64,000 nucleotides of DNA from Rhizobium sp. Leaf453 (GTDB lineage: Bacteria; Pseudomonadota; Alphaproteobacteria; Rhizobiales; Rhizobiaceae). Positions 1 to 8,317 of this stretch are shown piece after piece (positions within the stretch are counted from its first letter, which is position 1; every line of letters starts with the position of its first letter). The notes below the pieces were generated by a model that was given only the letters and a program-made list of their open reading frames with translations, did not search any database and had not been told where the DNA came from. The position numbers and the translations under genes were made by a program. The stretch covers positions 650,989-714,988 of the forward strand of contig NZ_LMRG01000023.1 in the NCBI RefSeq assembly GCF_001425605.1, read 5' to 3'.

Positions 1-4
1 CATG

Positions 5-70
5 GTGACAATTTCTACATTGTATCTCTTTGGGTGTCAATTATGACAATGCAATATCAAGGGTGACAAT
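5..70. promoter_or_regulatory. TGACAAT repeat cluster upstream of DUF1127 gene
   Basis: TGACAAT occurs exactly three times (from 6, 44 and 64) with a TGTCAAT variant at 35. The pair at 35-48 forms the inverted repeat TGTCA-N4-TGACA. Two TACAAT copies follow at 91 and 100, next to the start codon of the DUF1127 gene. The repeats are seen directly. A role as operator or promoter is inferred from their position, and no regulator is recognised. Confidence 0.3.
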
Positions 71-94
71 CTAACCGCAGAAGGGCGATGTACA

Positions 95-340
95 ATGAGT
101 ACAATATGCGCAACTGACGATGCAATATGTTCGGCGGAACTGGAGGCAATCCGTGTATCTCGTGTCACGATCGACAACAGCCCGTCGTTGGTTCGGCGGG
201 CATTTGCATGGTTGATCGCGCGGGAAAAGAAAAGGTTAAGCCGGATCGCGCTGGCAGAGTTGACGGAAGACCAACTTGCCGACATCGGAGTCACGGTTGC
301 CGAGGCGCGCCGGGAAGCGGCCCGCCCATACTGGGACTGA
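95..340 (+). CDS. DUF1127 small protein
   Basis: An 81-residue protein whose C-terminal half (about residues 45-81) has the DUF1127 pattern: a basic run, then LSRIALAELTEDQLADIG and an ArreaarPyW-type ending. DUF1127 proteins are short and Arg-rich, occur in many copies in Rhizobiales, and several affect RNA turnover or phosphate and carbon metabolism; the role of this one is unknown. It is longer at the N-terminus than the usual 45-50 residues. The ATG at 95 has a purine-rich AAGGGCG about 8 bases upstream. It stands alone, with the next gene on the other strand, and repeats of TGACAAT lie in front of it. Confidence 0.75.
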   Translation: MSTICATDDAICSAELEAIRVSRVTIDNSPSLVRRAFAWLIAREKKRLSRIALAELTEDQLADIGVTVAEARREAARPYWD

Positions 341-375
341 TTTCGCGCGGCAACGTCAGAGGATTTCGGACTGCG

Positions 376-723
376 CTACAGCAGTTCGAGCACTTTCGTC
401 TTTGGACGACAGACCTTCACGCCCATTTCCGTGACGACAATAGGCCTTTCGATCAATTCGGGATGAGCGAGCATCGCGTCGATGATCTGGCGGTCGGTTT
501 TGCCTTCGTCGTCCAGTTGAAGTGAAAGATAGGCCCGTTCACGGGTTCTGAGCAGCGCGCGTGGCGTCATGTCCATCGCAAGCAAAAGGGCCAGCATTGC
601 CTCGTGCGATGGCGGCGTTTTCATATATTCGATGATGACGGGTTCGATGCCTGCGGCGCGGACAATTTCGACGACCGCGAGCGAGGTGGTGCTGCGGTCA
701 TTATGGTAGATCGTAACGCTCAT
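376..723 (-). CDS. ArsC-fold reductase-like protein lacking the catalytic Cys
   Basis: A 115-residue protein that aligns end to end with glutaredoxin-dependent arsenate reductase ArsC: start TIYHN, then EYMKTPPS, RALLR and the C-terminal RPIVVTEMGVKVCRP. In ArsC the loop after HN carries the nucleophilic Cys (HNPACGTSR in E. coli). Here it reads HNDRSTTSL, so Ser11 sits at the Cys position. The Arg residues of the anion-binding C-terminal part are kept. Classical arsenate reduction is therefore unlikely; it may bind an anion or partner, or be a relict. The frame is intact and no other ars gene is nearby. Confidence 0.75.
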   Translation of the reverse strand: MSVTIYHNDRSTTSLAVVEIVRAAGIEPVIIEYMKTPPSHEAMLALLLAMDMTPRALLRTRERAYLSLQLDDEGKTDRQIIDAMLAHPELIERPIVVTEMGVKVCRPKTKVLELL

Positions 724-924
724 GAAAATGCCTTTGGTAATGCTGCTAGCGCGGGAGCATGCCGGCGGGATGGTCTGGCGGTAAATGTCTTGTCGGGGAG
801 GTAGCGTGCTTTCATGACAGGTTTGAGACCGAATATCCGGCCAAAATTGCTGGAGAATGCAGCCTGGACCCCACCGGACTCAATCAAGGGTTTGCGAAAA
901 TTGATTGTTCAGTAAATCTCTTGA

Positions 925-961
925 AAAGAAAAGCGGCAAGAAAGGGAGCGTTTCTCGCCGC
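925..961 (-). terminator. Rho-independent terminator of the lipoprotein gene
   Basis: An inverted repeat GCGGCAAGAAA (933-943) and TTTCTCGCCGC (951-961) has one internal mismatch and a 7-base loop. On the minus strand it is followed by TTTTCTTTTC, and it lies just past the stop of the lipoprotein gene. Confidence 0.5.
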
Positions 962-982
962 ATGCTTTTTTGTGGCGGCAGG

Positions 983-1390
983 TTAGCTGCAGCCAGTTCC
1001 GCCAGCCGCAAAGCGCTTGACATCGGTGGCCATGCGCACGCCCACCGGCTCGTTGAACAACGGTCCGAAGGCTTGCAGTTGTGCGGGGTGACCTTCAGCC
1101 TGGACGACGGCAAGCGGACGGGACTCTGGCGAGTTTCGCTTGACGATCAGGATGCGCGGGCGGCCAGAGAACGAGTTGAGTTCAGGCGCCAGGCGATAGG
1201 GCTTGAATGCCGTGTCACCCGATTTGAACCAACATGCATTTGCGCCGAGCGCAACCCTCTCCATCGTCGCGAGCGCCGTGGTGCTTTGCCCCGGAGACGG
1301 TGGTTTCGCCGACTGGCAGCCGGCAACGAACGCAAGCACCGTCACCGGGAAGAAAGCGGACAGGAAGCGGAGGAAAGCAGCGGCGCGCAT
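983..1390 (-). CDS. Putative small lipoprotein
   Basis: A 135-residue protein with an N-terminal hydrophobic stretch (about residues 5-24) ending in the lipobox VAGC, so the mature protein should start at Cys25 and be lipid-anchored in the envelope. Beyond it are a Ser/Pro/Thr-rich linker and a small domain with three further Cys-containing or Trp-containing spots (NACWFKSG, GTGCS at the C-terminus) that could form a disulfide. No family is recognised and the function is unknown. It is 52 bases downstream of purQ on the same strand and followed by a terminator-like hairpin. Confidence 0.65.
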   Translation of the reverse strand: MRAAAFLRFLSAFFPVTVLAFVAGCQSAKPPSPGQSTTALATMERVALGANACWFKSGDTAFKPYRLAPELNSFSGRPRILIVKRNSPESRPLAVVQAEGHPAQLQAFGPLFNEPVGVRMATDVKRFAAGGTGCS

Positions 1391-1442
1391 GGGAAAAGCC
1401 TTCTGATTCGGTCTTTGACGCTGCCTTCTATCAGGCCGAATG

Positions 1443-2114
1443 TTAAGCGGCGATTACATCGAGAGCCGACGCGAACAGTCCGCGACCATCGGCGCCGCCA
1501 TGGGCCGCCTCGATCAGGTTTTCCGGATGCGGCATCATGCCCAGCACATTGCCCTTGGCATTAATAATACCGGCGATGTCGTTGACTGACCCGTTTGGAT
1601 TGGTGCCTGCGGCATAACGGAACACGACCTGACCGTTATCCTCGATCGTCTTCAGCGTTTCTTCGTCGGCGAAATAGTTGCCATCGTGGTGAGCAACCGG
1701 GCAGCGGATGATCTGGCCCTGCTCGTAGGCCCGGCTAAACGCGGTATCCACGTTGACGACTTCAAGCTTGATTTCCTTGCAGACGAACTTGAGCGAAGCG
1801 TTGCGCATCAGGGCACCCGGCAGCAGGCCTGCCTCCACCAGGATCTGGAAGCCGTTGCAAACGCCGAGAACCTTGACGCCGGCATCGGCCTTCGCCTTGA
1901 TCGCCTGCATCACCGGCATGCGCGCAGCAATAGCACCGCAGCGAAGATAGTCGCCGTAGGAGAAGCCGCCGGGAATGACGATCAGATCGACATCCGGAAT
2001 TTCGGTCTCTGTCTGCCAGATGGTGATCGGCGCGTTGCCCGAAATCTTGGTCAGGGCGGCGATCATGTCGCGGTCACGGTTGAGGCCTGGAAGCTGGACG
2101 ACGGCGGATTTCAT
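1443..2114 (-). CDS. purQ: Phosphoribosylformylglycinamidine synthase, glutaminase subunit
   Basis: A 223-residue PurQ, the normal size for the small-type subunit. It frees ammonia from glutamine for the PurL synthetase, in complex with PurS, in step four of purine synthesis. Class-I amidotransferase features are visible: [10 protein letters not shown], the nucleophile elbow VLGVCNGFQ (Cys about residue 86), and the C-terminal MMPHPE supplying His and Glu. Its ATG overlaps the stop of the preceding small coiled-coil ORF by four bases, implying translational coupling. purL is not in this window. Confidence 0.95.
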   Translation of the reverse strand: MKSAVVQLPGLNRDRDMIAALTKISGNAPITIWQTETEIPDVDLIVIPGGFSYGDYLRCGAIAARMPVMQAIKAKADAGVKVLGVCNGFQILVEAGLLPGALMRNASLKFVCKEIKLEVVNVDTAFSRAYEQGQIIRCPVAHHDGNYFADEETLKTIEDNGQVVFRYAAGTNPNGSVNDIAGIINAKGNVLGMMPHPENLIEAAHGGADGRGLFASALDVIAA

Positions 2115-2368
2115 TGGTGCGGTTCAAACCTGGATTGGGCCTCGGCAAGTTCACGCAATTCGAGGCGGTTTTCTATGCGGTCGAGGCGTGTCTCGTGCCG
2201 AGCGAGGATTCCATATATATTGTGAATGTCCTGCTGCATCGAAATCATCGTTCCGCGCATTGCATTCAATTCTGACCGAATTTCTTTTTGACCTTCTTTT
2301 AGGCCAGCGATATCTGCGTGAACACGCTTGAGCAGTTCATACATCAATTCGTTCGTGATTTCGGTCAT
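2111..2368 (-). CDS. Small coiled-coil protein inside the pur operon
   Basis: An 85-residue, strongly charged protein lying between purS and purQ. Heptad-like spacing across residues 5-75 ([19 protein letters not shown] and [11 protein letters not shown]) suggests an almost fully helical coiled coil. It has no signal peptide, Cys or catalytic motif. It starts 19 bases after purS, and its stop overlaps the purQ start as ATGA, so it is probably translated with the operon. Its base composition is more AT-rich than its neighbours, including an ATATATATT stretch near 2214. From memory, similar short coiled-coil proteins are scattered in rhizobial genomes without known function, so a PurLQS role is only a guess. 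Confidence 0.7.
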   Translation of the reverse strand: MTEITNELMYELLKRVHADIAGLKEGQKEIRSELNAMRGTMISMQQDIHNIYGILARHETRLDRIENRLELRELAEAQSRFEPHQ

Positions 2369-2387
2369 GACCTATCTCATTCAACCC

Positions 2388-2630
2388 TTAGGCGAGTGAG
2401 ATAGTGTAATTCTCGATCACCGTGTTGGCCAGAAGTTTCTCGCACATGGCCTTAACCTCTGCTTCCGCCTTGGCCTTATCGGCGGTTTCGATCTGGAGAT
2501 CGAAGACCTTGCCCTGGCGGACATGACCGATACCGTCGAAGCCGAGCGCGCCGAGAGCGCCCTCGATTGCCTTGCCCTGCGGGTCAAGAACGCCATTCTT
2601 CAGCGTCACTGTTACGCGTGCGTTGATCAC
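2388..2630 (-). CDS. purS: Phosphoribosylformylglycinamidine synthase, PurS subunit
   Basis: An 80-residue protein with the PurS pattern: N-terminal strand ARVTVTLKNGVLDPQGKAI, then GFDGIGHVRQGKVFDL and the C-terminal ENYTISLA. PurS is the small scaffold linking PurL and PurQ. No ATG fits. The start is the GTG at 2628-2630, with AGGAAG about 7 bases upstream, and it gives the family's usual length. The frame stays open further upstream inside purC, but that extension has no family similarity. It begins 14 bases after purC. Confidence 0.92.
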   Translation of the reverse strand: MINARVTVTLKNGVLDPQGKAIEGALGALGFDGIGHVRQGKVFDLQIETADKAKAEAEVKAMCEKLLANTVIENYTISLA

Positions 2631-2644
2631 TGTTGTCTTCCTGC

Positions 2645-3409
2645 TTATTTCACCAGCACGGGGCCGGTGCCGCGCGGCGGTTCGTTCTCGTTCATGATGC
2701 CAAGGCGGCGGGCGACTTCCTGGTAAGCCTCGACGAGGCCGCCCAGATCGCGGCGAAACCGATCCTTGTCCATCTTTTCCTTGGTTTCGACATCCCACAG
2801 ACGGCAGCTGTCCGGCGAAATCTCGTCCGCCAGGATGATCCGCATCATGTCGCCTTCGTAGAGGCGGCCGCATTCGATCTTGAAGTCGACGAGCTGGATG
2901 CCGACGCCGAGGAAAAGACCGGTGAGGAAGTCGTTGATACGGATGGCGAGCGCCATGATGTCATCGAGTTCCTGCGGGCTCGCCCAGCCGAACGCGGTGA
3001 TGTGCTCTTCGGAGACCATCGGGTCTTCGAGTGCATTGGCCTTATAGTAGAATTCGATGATCGAGCGTGGGAGAATGACACCTTCCTCGATGCCGAGGCG
3101 CTTGGCCAGGGAGCCCGCCGCGACGTTGCGCACGACGATCTCAAGCGGAATGATTTCCACTTCCTTGATCAGTTGCTCGCGCATGTTCAAGCGGCGGATG
3201 AAATGCGTGGGGATTCCGATCCGGTTCAGGTGCGTGAAGATGTATTCGGAGATACGGTTGTTGAGCACGCCCTTGCCGTCGATGACTTCGTGCTTCTTCG
3301 CGTTGAAGGCAGTGGCGTCATCTTTGAAGAACTGGATCAGAGTGCCAGGCTCGGGACCCTCATAAAGGATCTTTGCCTTGCCCTCGTAGATACGGCGGCG
3401 ACGATTCAT
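2645..3409 (-). CDS. purC: SAICAR synthetase, short bacterial type
   Basis: A 254-residue phosphoribosylaminoimidazole-succinocarboxamide synthase, which condenses CAIR with aspartate using ATP. Seen motifs: [15 protein letters not shown] at the start, [24 protein letters not shown] and [13 protein letters not shown]. The ATG at 3407-3409 was chosen because it gives the rhizobial start [10 protein letters not shown]; a 22-residue upstream extension looks non-homologous. It leads the purC-purS-(ORF)-purQ block. A second, longer and clearly different SAICAR synthetase lies at 62794-63747. Confidence 0.95.
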   Translation of the reverse strand: MNRRRRIYEGKAKILYEGPEPGTLIQFFKDDATAFNAKKHEVIDGKGVLNNRISEYIFTHLNRIGIPTHFIRRLNMREQLIKEVEIIPLEIVVRNVAAGSLAKRLGIEEGVILPRSIIEFYYKANALEDPMVSEEHITAFGWASPQELDDIMALAIRINDFLTGLFLGVGIQLVDFKIECGRLYEGDMMRIILADEISPDSCRLWDVETKEKMDKDRFRRDLGGLVEAYQEVARRLGIMNENEPPRGTGPVLVK

Positions 3410-3642
3410 AAAGGCTATCTCTGTTGCTTCCGGCGCTCTTGGGACGCGCGCATGGTATTTTCTAAGGCGGTCCATAGCCGAAATGAAACCATTTCACAAT
3501 CGGCGTCTGATCCGATCCCCTGAATTAGCGAGAGCGTAACACGGAAAGTCACTGAAGCCGAAAACTTCGCATTGCACTTTGGGCGAGCTTTTGGTTTATG
3601 GGCAAAAAGCTGTTCGCAGCACAGGTTTTTCTGGGAGAATGA

Positions 3643-3960
3643 ATGATGACCGACATGAGAGATCGCGAGAAGGCGTTCGAGGCCAAGTTTGCTCTGGATG
3701 AAGAACTGCGGTTCAAGGCTGAGGCGCGCCGCAACAAGCTTCTGGGCTTCTGGGCTGCCGGACTGCTCGGCAAGAGCGATGCTGCTGCCTATGCGCAGGA
3801 AGTCGTCGCCGCCGATTTCGAAGAGGCAGGCCACGAGGATGTCGTGCGCAAGATCCGCGCCGATTTCGATGCCGCTGGCATCGTTCAAAGCGACGAGCAG
3901 ATTCGCATCAAGATGGTTGAACTTCTGGGCGAGGCCATCACGCAGGTACAGAACGGCTGA
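3643..3960 (+). CDS. DUF1476 protein, F1-ATPase zeta-type inhibitor
   Basis: A 105-residue acidic helical protein matching DUF1476: N-terminal RDREKAFEAKFALDEELRFK, then NKLLGFWAAGLLG and a C-terminal helix bundle. In Paracoccus this family is the zeta subunit, whose N-terminal helix blocks ATP hydrolysis by the F1-ATPase. By homology this is a cytoplasmic ATP synthase inhibitor. Two ATG codons follow GGGAG (3643 and 3646) and either could start. No atp genes are nearby, as is usual. It is monocistronic, divergent from purC, and ends in a terminator. Confidence 0.88.
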   Translation: MMTDMRDREKAFEAKFALDEELRFKAEARRNKLLGFWAAGLLGKSDAAAYAQEVVAADFEEAGHEDVVRKIRADFDAAGIVQSDEQIRIKMVELLGEAITQVQNG

Positions 3961-3980
3961 TCCTCAAAGCCGATGGCTGA

Positions 3981-4006
3981 ACCGCCCGTTCGCGCGGGCG
4001 GTTTTT
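3981..4006 (+). terminator. Rho-independent terminator of the DUF1476 gene
   Basis: ACCGCCCG (3981-3988) pairs perfectly with CGGGCGGT (3995-4002) around a 6-base loop and is followed by TTTTTC, 20 bases after the stop codon. Confidence 0.85.
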
Positions 4007-4048
4007 CTATGTCTTTTCGATGCTTATGGAATTTGCGCTCAAGCCAGC

Positions 4049-6577
4049 CTAGCGCCAACTTGCCGAACGGATGAACGTCTCGAGATCGGCTTCCAACATC
4101 GGCCGCGCAAAAGCGTAGCCCTGCAGCGTGTCGCAGCCGAGATCGCGCAGGATAGCGGCGTGCTCACGGGTCTCTACGCCTTCCGCCACCACCTCGATGT
4201 TCAGCGAATGACCGATGTCGATGATCGATCCGACCAGTCTGCGCTGTTCGGCCGTGTCGGTGATTGGCTTCACTAATGCCCGATCGATCTTCAGACGGCT
4301 GGGGCTCAGCTTCATCAGACCAATGATCGACGCATGGCCGGTTCCGAAATCGTCGATTTCGATGTCGATGCCGAGCGCTTTCAGGTCGCTCAAGGTTTTC
4401 GACGAACATTCGTCGAGGTCATCAAGGAAGATCGATTCAAGCAGTTCGAAAGACAGTTTTCCACGCGGGATGCCGAGCGTCCTCAGGCTCTCGATCAGGC
4501 CTGGCTCGCGCAGACGCGGCGAGGAGACGTTGACGGAAATACGGGGAATGGAAAAGCCCTGCCTTTCCCAACAATCGAAATCGCGCAGCGCCTGTTCGGC
4601 GATGGTTCGGTCGATGACCGTCAGAGCGTTGATGTCTTCGGCAATTTTCAGGAAATAGTCGGGAGCAAGCAGTCCATGCTGAGGATGCTTCCAGCGTACC
4701 AGGGTTTCGACCCCGGCAATGTCGAGCGTGCGCGCGTCGAACTGCGGCTGGTAGACCGGCACGAATTCGCCGTCCTCAAGGCCCCTGATGATCTCGTCGG
4801 CAGTGCGCTTGACGTGGTGGATCTGGGTCTGGAGCTGCTTGGTGAAGAACTCGTAGCGGTTTCGTCCCTGACCCTTGGCGCGATAGAGCGCGATGTCGGC
4901 GTTCATCAGGGATTGCTTGGCGTCCACCGTGCCGTCCAGTGTCCAGGCGATGCCGACGCTGGCGCCGAACCGGCAGAGATGCCCTTCGTAGGGAACCGGT
5001 TGCCGCAGGGCGTCGATGATCCGGTCCGTCATCGAAATGACCTGTTCCTGTCCGTGCCCGCTGTCACAAAGGATCAGGAATTCATCACCGCCTATTCGTG
5101 CCACGAAGTCCCGTTCGCTGATGATTGTGGACAGGACGCGTGCCGTATGCACAAGCATCGTGTCGCCAGCCTGATGACCGAGCGTGTCGTTGATCTGCTT
5201 GAAGCGATCGAGATCGATATGCAGGATGGCACAATAGGCGACCTTCTCGCTGATCCACTCCTCAAGCTGCTGATCGAGGTAACGCCGGTTCGGCAATCCC
5301 GTCAGGTGATCGTGAAGGGCGTTGTACTCGATGCGGGTGCGGGCTGCCTCGAGTTCCAAATTGCGGGCTTCGGCCAGCTTCCGTTGACGATCAAGTTCGT
5401 CGCGCAAGACGACATCATCGGTAATATCCCAGTTCGCACCAATGAGCTTCCGCTCTCCTTCGGCGTCCACAAACGTAACGGAACTGGACCGGATGTGACG
5501 GATATCGCCGTCGGGCCGAACGATGCGAAAGGCATTGGTAAAGGGCACGTTCGATGCAATGCCGGCAGCGATTGTCGCAAGAGCAGCCTCGCTATCATCG
5601 GGATGCAATATCCGGTCGAGCAACGCAGGTTGATCGGCAGGCGGTACGAATTCCAATCCGTAGATCTTCATCAACTGCGCGTCGCGTACGACTTCGCCAG
5701 TGTCGAGATTGGCCTCGAACACGCCGATCTCGGAAACATCCATGGCCAGGCGGAGGCGCCGCGTGACTTCCTCCAACTGTGCTTCGGCCTTTTTCCGTTC
5801 GGAAACATCGGTATCCGTGCCGATGATGCGGGTCGGTTTTCCGTCCGCCCCCCATTCTATTGAGGCGCCGCGGCTTTCGATCCACACCCAGTGGCCATCT
5901 GCGTGGCGTTCGCGATACTGAAACGTGTTGAACTCGACTTCGCCTTCGTCCTGTCGGCGGATATATTCGAGCACGTGCTCCCGATCGGCCGGGTGCACGC
6001 TTTCGATCCACTCGTCGAGCGATCCATCGACGCTCGCATCCGGCGCCATGCCACGGATCAGCTTCCAATGCTTGGAATAGAACAGATCACCTGATTTGAA
6101 ATCGTGGTCCCAGACGCCCTGATGCGCGCTTTCAAGTGCGTATTTCCACCGCATCTCGCTCTTTTGCAGGGTTTCGATGGCCTGCTTCATGTCGTCGATC
6201 ACTTGGACCTGCAGGATGATACCGCTGTCGATGGCCGACAGGGACGTCGAGACCCAGTATGGTTTGCCGTCGGTGCCGATCAGTCGGATCTCGTGACGAC
6301 CCGGCTTGTCCCCTCCGAGGCCGATATCTGCGAGCGATTCTGCGAACGCCGCTGCGTCTTCATCATACAGAAACCCGAGGATCGGCCTACCGCGGATCGT
6401 GTCGGGGGAAAGGCCGAAAAGGCTTGAAAATGCGGAGTTCGCGCGCTGAATAAGACCGCGCTGATCGACCAGACAAAAGCCGACCGGCATCGAATCCAGA
6501 ATGGCGGCGGCGTCCTGTGAAGGATCATTCACTGCCGGTGTTCGCCACTGGTCTCGGTTCGTTCGGGCGGTTGTCAC
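4049..6577 (-). CDS. PAS-PAS-PAS-GGDEF-EAL cyclic-di-GMP protein
   Basis: An 842-residue cytoplasmic protein with no membrane segment. Three PAS/PAC units are seen at about residues 25-135, 140-260 and 270-390, then a GGDEF domain with an intact GGDEF at 496-500 and an EAL-type domain at about 590-835. The inhibitory RxxD site is absent (SERD at 487-490). The EAL core reads ETL (624-626) but keeps the Glu; NVSSPRL, ELLES, IDDFGTG, KIDRALV, EGVET and LQGYAFA are all present, so phosphodiesterase activity is plausible. It probably makes or degrades cyclic di-GMP under PAS control. The start is a GTG at 6575-6577. Confidence 0.9.
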   Translation of the reverse strand: MTTARTNRDQWRTPAVNDPSQDAAAILDSMPVGFCLVDQRGLIQRANSAFSSLFGLSPDTIRGRPILGFLYDEDAAAFAESLADIGLGGDKPGRHEIRLIGTDGKPYWVSTSLSAIDSGIILQVQVIDDMKQAIETLQKSEMRWKYALESAHQGVWDHDFKSGDLFYSKHWKLIRGMAPDASVDGSLDEWIESVHPADREHVLEYIRRQDEGEVEFNTFQYRERHADGHWVWIESRGASIEWGADGKPTRIIGTDTDVSERKKAEAQLEEVTRRLRLAMDVSEIGVFEANLDTGEVVRDAQLMKIYGLEFVPPADQPALLDRILHPDDSEAALATIAAGIASNVPFTNAFRIVRPDGDIRHIRSSSVTFVDAEGERKLIGANWDITDDVVLRDELDRQRKLAEARNLELEAARTRIEYNALHDHLTGLPNRRYLDQQLEEWISEKVAYCAILHIDLDRFKQINDTLGHQAGDTMLVHTARVLSTIISERDFVARIGGDEFLILCDSGHGQEQVISMTDRIIDALRQPVPYEGHLCRFGASVGIAWTLDGTVDAKQSLMNADIALYRAKGQGRNRYEFFTKQLQTQIHHVKRTADEIIRGLEDGEFVPVYQPQFDARTLDIAGVETLVRWKHPQHGLLAPDYFLKIAEDINALTVIDRTIAEQALRDFDCWERQGFSIPRISVNVSSPRLREPGLIESLRTLGIPRGKLSFELLESIFLDDLDECSSKTLSDLKALGIDIEIDDFGTGHASIIGLMKLSPSRLKIDRALVKPITDTAEQRRLVGSIIDIGHSLNIEVVAEGVETREHAAILRDLGCDTLQGYAFARPMLEADLETFIRSASWR

Positions 6578-6665
6578 GTGTCCGTCGTTCTCGCAGGATT
6601 TTCCGCACGATACACAACGACAATGAAGGCCCCCTTAATGTTGCAATGCAGTCTATTGCAGATAA

Positions 6666-7220
6666 TCAGCCTTGTAGCCGATTGAGGAATTGGGCAAAAA
6701 CCATCGTGCCTTCCGGCCAGGGACCATGCCCGGATTCCGCATTGATATGGCCGGATTGTCCGGCATCGACGAGCATCGATCCCCAGGCATTCGCGAGGTC
6801 CCCGGCATGTTCATAAGAGCCGAACGGATCATTCTGGCTGGCAACCATCAGGCTCGGAAAGGGCAGTGGGTCGCGCGGGTAGGGGCCGAACGTCATCAGG
6901 TGTTTTGGACGGATCTTCGGATTGGTGACCTCCGGTGGAGCAACCAGAAACGCACCTGCGATCTTCTTGTCGACATGCTCCAGCGCGTGAACAGCGGTCG
7001 CGACACCGAGCGAGTGCGCAACGATGACGACAGGCTTGGTCGCGGCATTGATTTCCTCGACCATGCGCTTGACCCAGTCTTCGCGCACCGGCTTTGCCCA
7101 TTCAGCCTGTTCGACGCGGCGAGCGGAAGCCAATTTGCTCTGCCAGCGGCTTTGCCAGTGAGTGGGGCCGGAATTGGTATAACCGGGTACGATCAGGATA
7201 TCTGCTTCGGATGCTTTCAT
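6666..7220 (-). CDS. RBBP9/YdeN-type serine hydrolase
   Basis: A 184-residue small alpha/beta hydrolase. It begins ADILIVPGYTNSGPTHWQ, a hallmark of the RBBP9/YdeN family, with the nucleophile elbow AHSLG, an acid in SQNDPFGS, and the catalytic His in SGHINAESGHGPWPEG. The substrate is unknown; members act as small esterases or peptidase-like hydrolases. The ATG at 7218-7220 was chosen because family proteins start just before ADILI; a GTG at 7263-7265 would add 15 residues. It stands alone, 88 bases downstream of the start of the PAS-GGDEF-EAL gene. Confidence 0.85.
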   Translation of the reverse strand: MKASEADILIVPGYTNSGPTHWQSRWQSKLASARRVEQAEWAKPVREDWVKRMVEEINAATKPVVIVAHSLGVATAVHALEHVDKKIAGAFLVAPPEVTNPKIRPKHLMTFGPYPRDPLPFPSLMVASQNDPFGSYEHAGDLANAWGSMLVDAGQSGHINAESGHGPWPEGTMVFAQFLNRLQG

Positions 7221-7448
7221 AGTAACGGCGATTTGAGGTCGAAGGGTGCGGAAGTCAAGTGTCACGGAAGCAGATCAGGTATATGCTGGCGTCACGGGTC
7301 GCCTGGTCACGACGTTCCGGGACGGCTGTTGCCGCCGATGAACGACAGCGCGGAAATTGCGTTAAACTCCAATTATTCTCTCGTTAGCCAGACCGCTGAT
7401 TGTTCTTGATTTCAAGTGACGATGCTTGTCGAAGGAGGAGAATTGGTC

Positions 7449-8255
7449 ATGACAGCCTTTCATGTAATGGCGGGGTCCGGGGCTGAACTCGCGCATCCGG
7501 GCATTCGCACGATATCGGTTTCGGACGTGTTCGATGCGTTGCGCCTAGGATGGGAAGATTTTCGAGCGAAGCCATCGCATTACGTCTTCCTCTGCCTGAT
7601 TTATCCGATCGCGGGCGTCGTGCTGGCCGCCTGGAGTTCCGGCGCCAACATGCTGCCGCTCCTTTACCCACTGGCGTCCGGATTTGCGCTGCTGGGGCCG
7701 GTCGCCGCGATCGGGCTTTATGAAATCAGCCGGCGGCGCGAACTCGGCATGAACACCAACTGGCGGCATGCCTTCGATGTGCGTCGTTCGCCGGCGCTCC
7801 CATCAATCATCGGTCTTGCGGCCATGCTGCTGGCCGTATTCGTCGCCTGGTTGCTCGTCGCCCAGTCGCTTTACACGCAGATGTTCGGTGAGGTTCCGCC
7901 GGCTTCCATGTCGGCGTTTTTCAGTCAGGTTTTCGTGACGGAGCAAGGCTGGAACCTCATTCTCGTCGGTAATGCCGTCGGTTTTGTCTTCGCGGTCATC
8001 GTGCTGTCAACGGTCGTTGTCGCGTTCCCGCTCCTCTTGGACCGGGATGTCGGCGCCGTGGCTGCAATCGAAACCTCCATCCGCGCCACGCTCGCCAATC
8101 CCTTGCCGGTCGCCGTCTGGGGGATGATCGTCGCCGGCGGCCTCGTTCTGGGCTCGATCCCGGTTTTTGTCGGTCTCGCCGTGATCATGCCGATCCTCGG
8201 GCACGCGACATGGCACCTGTATCGCAAGCTGATTGTTCCTCCGCCTGCAAAATAG
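7449..8255 (+). CDS. DUF2189 integral membrane protein
   Basis: A 268-residue protein with six or so hydrophobic segments (about residues 45-65, 70-90, 125-150, 180-210, 230-265) after a cytoplasmic N-terminus containing IRTISVSDVFDALRLGWEDF, which fits DUF2189. The loop DRDVGAVAAIETSIRATLAN before the last pair of segments is also typical. The function of the family is unknown; it lies in the inner membrane. GGAGGAG (7434-7440), 8 bases upstream, fixes the start at 7449 rather than an in-frame ATG at 7416. It is convergent with the PilZ gene. Confidence 0.85.
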   Translation: MTAFHVMAGSGAELAHPGIRTISVSDVFDALRLGWEDFRAKPSHYVFLCLIYPIAGVVLAAWSSGANMLPLLYPLASGFALLGPVAAIGLYEISRRRELGMNTNWRHAFDVRRSPALPSIIGLAAMLLAVFVAWLLVAQSLYTQMFGEVPPASMSAFFSQVFVTEQGWNLILVGNAVGFVFAVIVLSTVVVAFPLLLDRDVGAVAAIETSIRATLANPLPVAVWGMIVAGGLVLGSIPVFVGLAVIMPILGHATWHLYRKLIVPPPAK

Positions 8256-8263
8256 GCGCCCAT

Positions 8264-8292
8264 GCAAAACGCCGCCCTGCGAGGGGCGGCGT
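8264..8292 (-). terminator. Terminator of the PilZ gene
   Basis: ACGCCGCCC (8269-8277) and GGGCGGCGT (8284-8292) form a perfect 9-base stem with a 6-base loop. On the minus strand it runs into TTTTGC. It sits between two convergent genes and may also stop plus-strand transcription weakly. Confidence 0.7.
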
Positions 8293-8317
8293 CCGGCTGA
8301 AAGCGTGCCTCAGCCGT

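Noticed and set aside
2633..3523. A 296-residue plus-strand frame over purC
   Set aside because: It is antisense to purC, without ribosome site or family features.
4334..5863. A 509-residue open frame on the plus strand
   Set aside because: It is antisense to the PAS-GGDEF-EAL gene, whose motifs are unmistakable. Its sequence shows no domain and is typical of high-GC antisense shadows.
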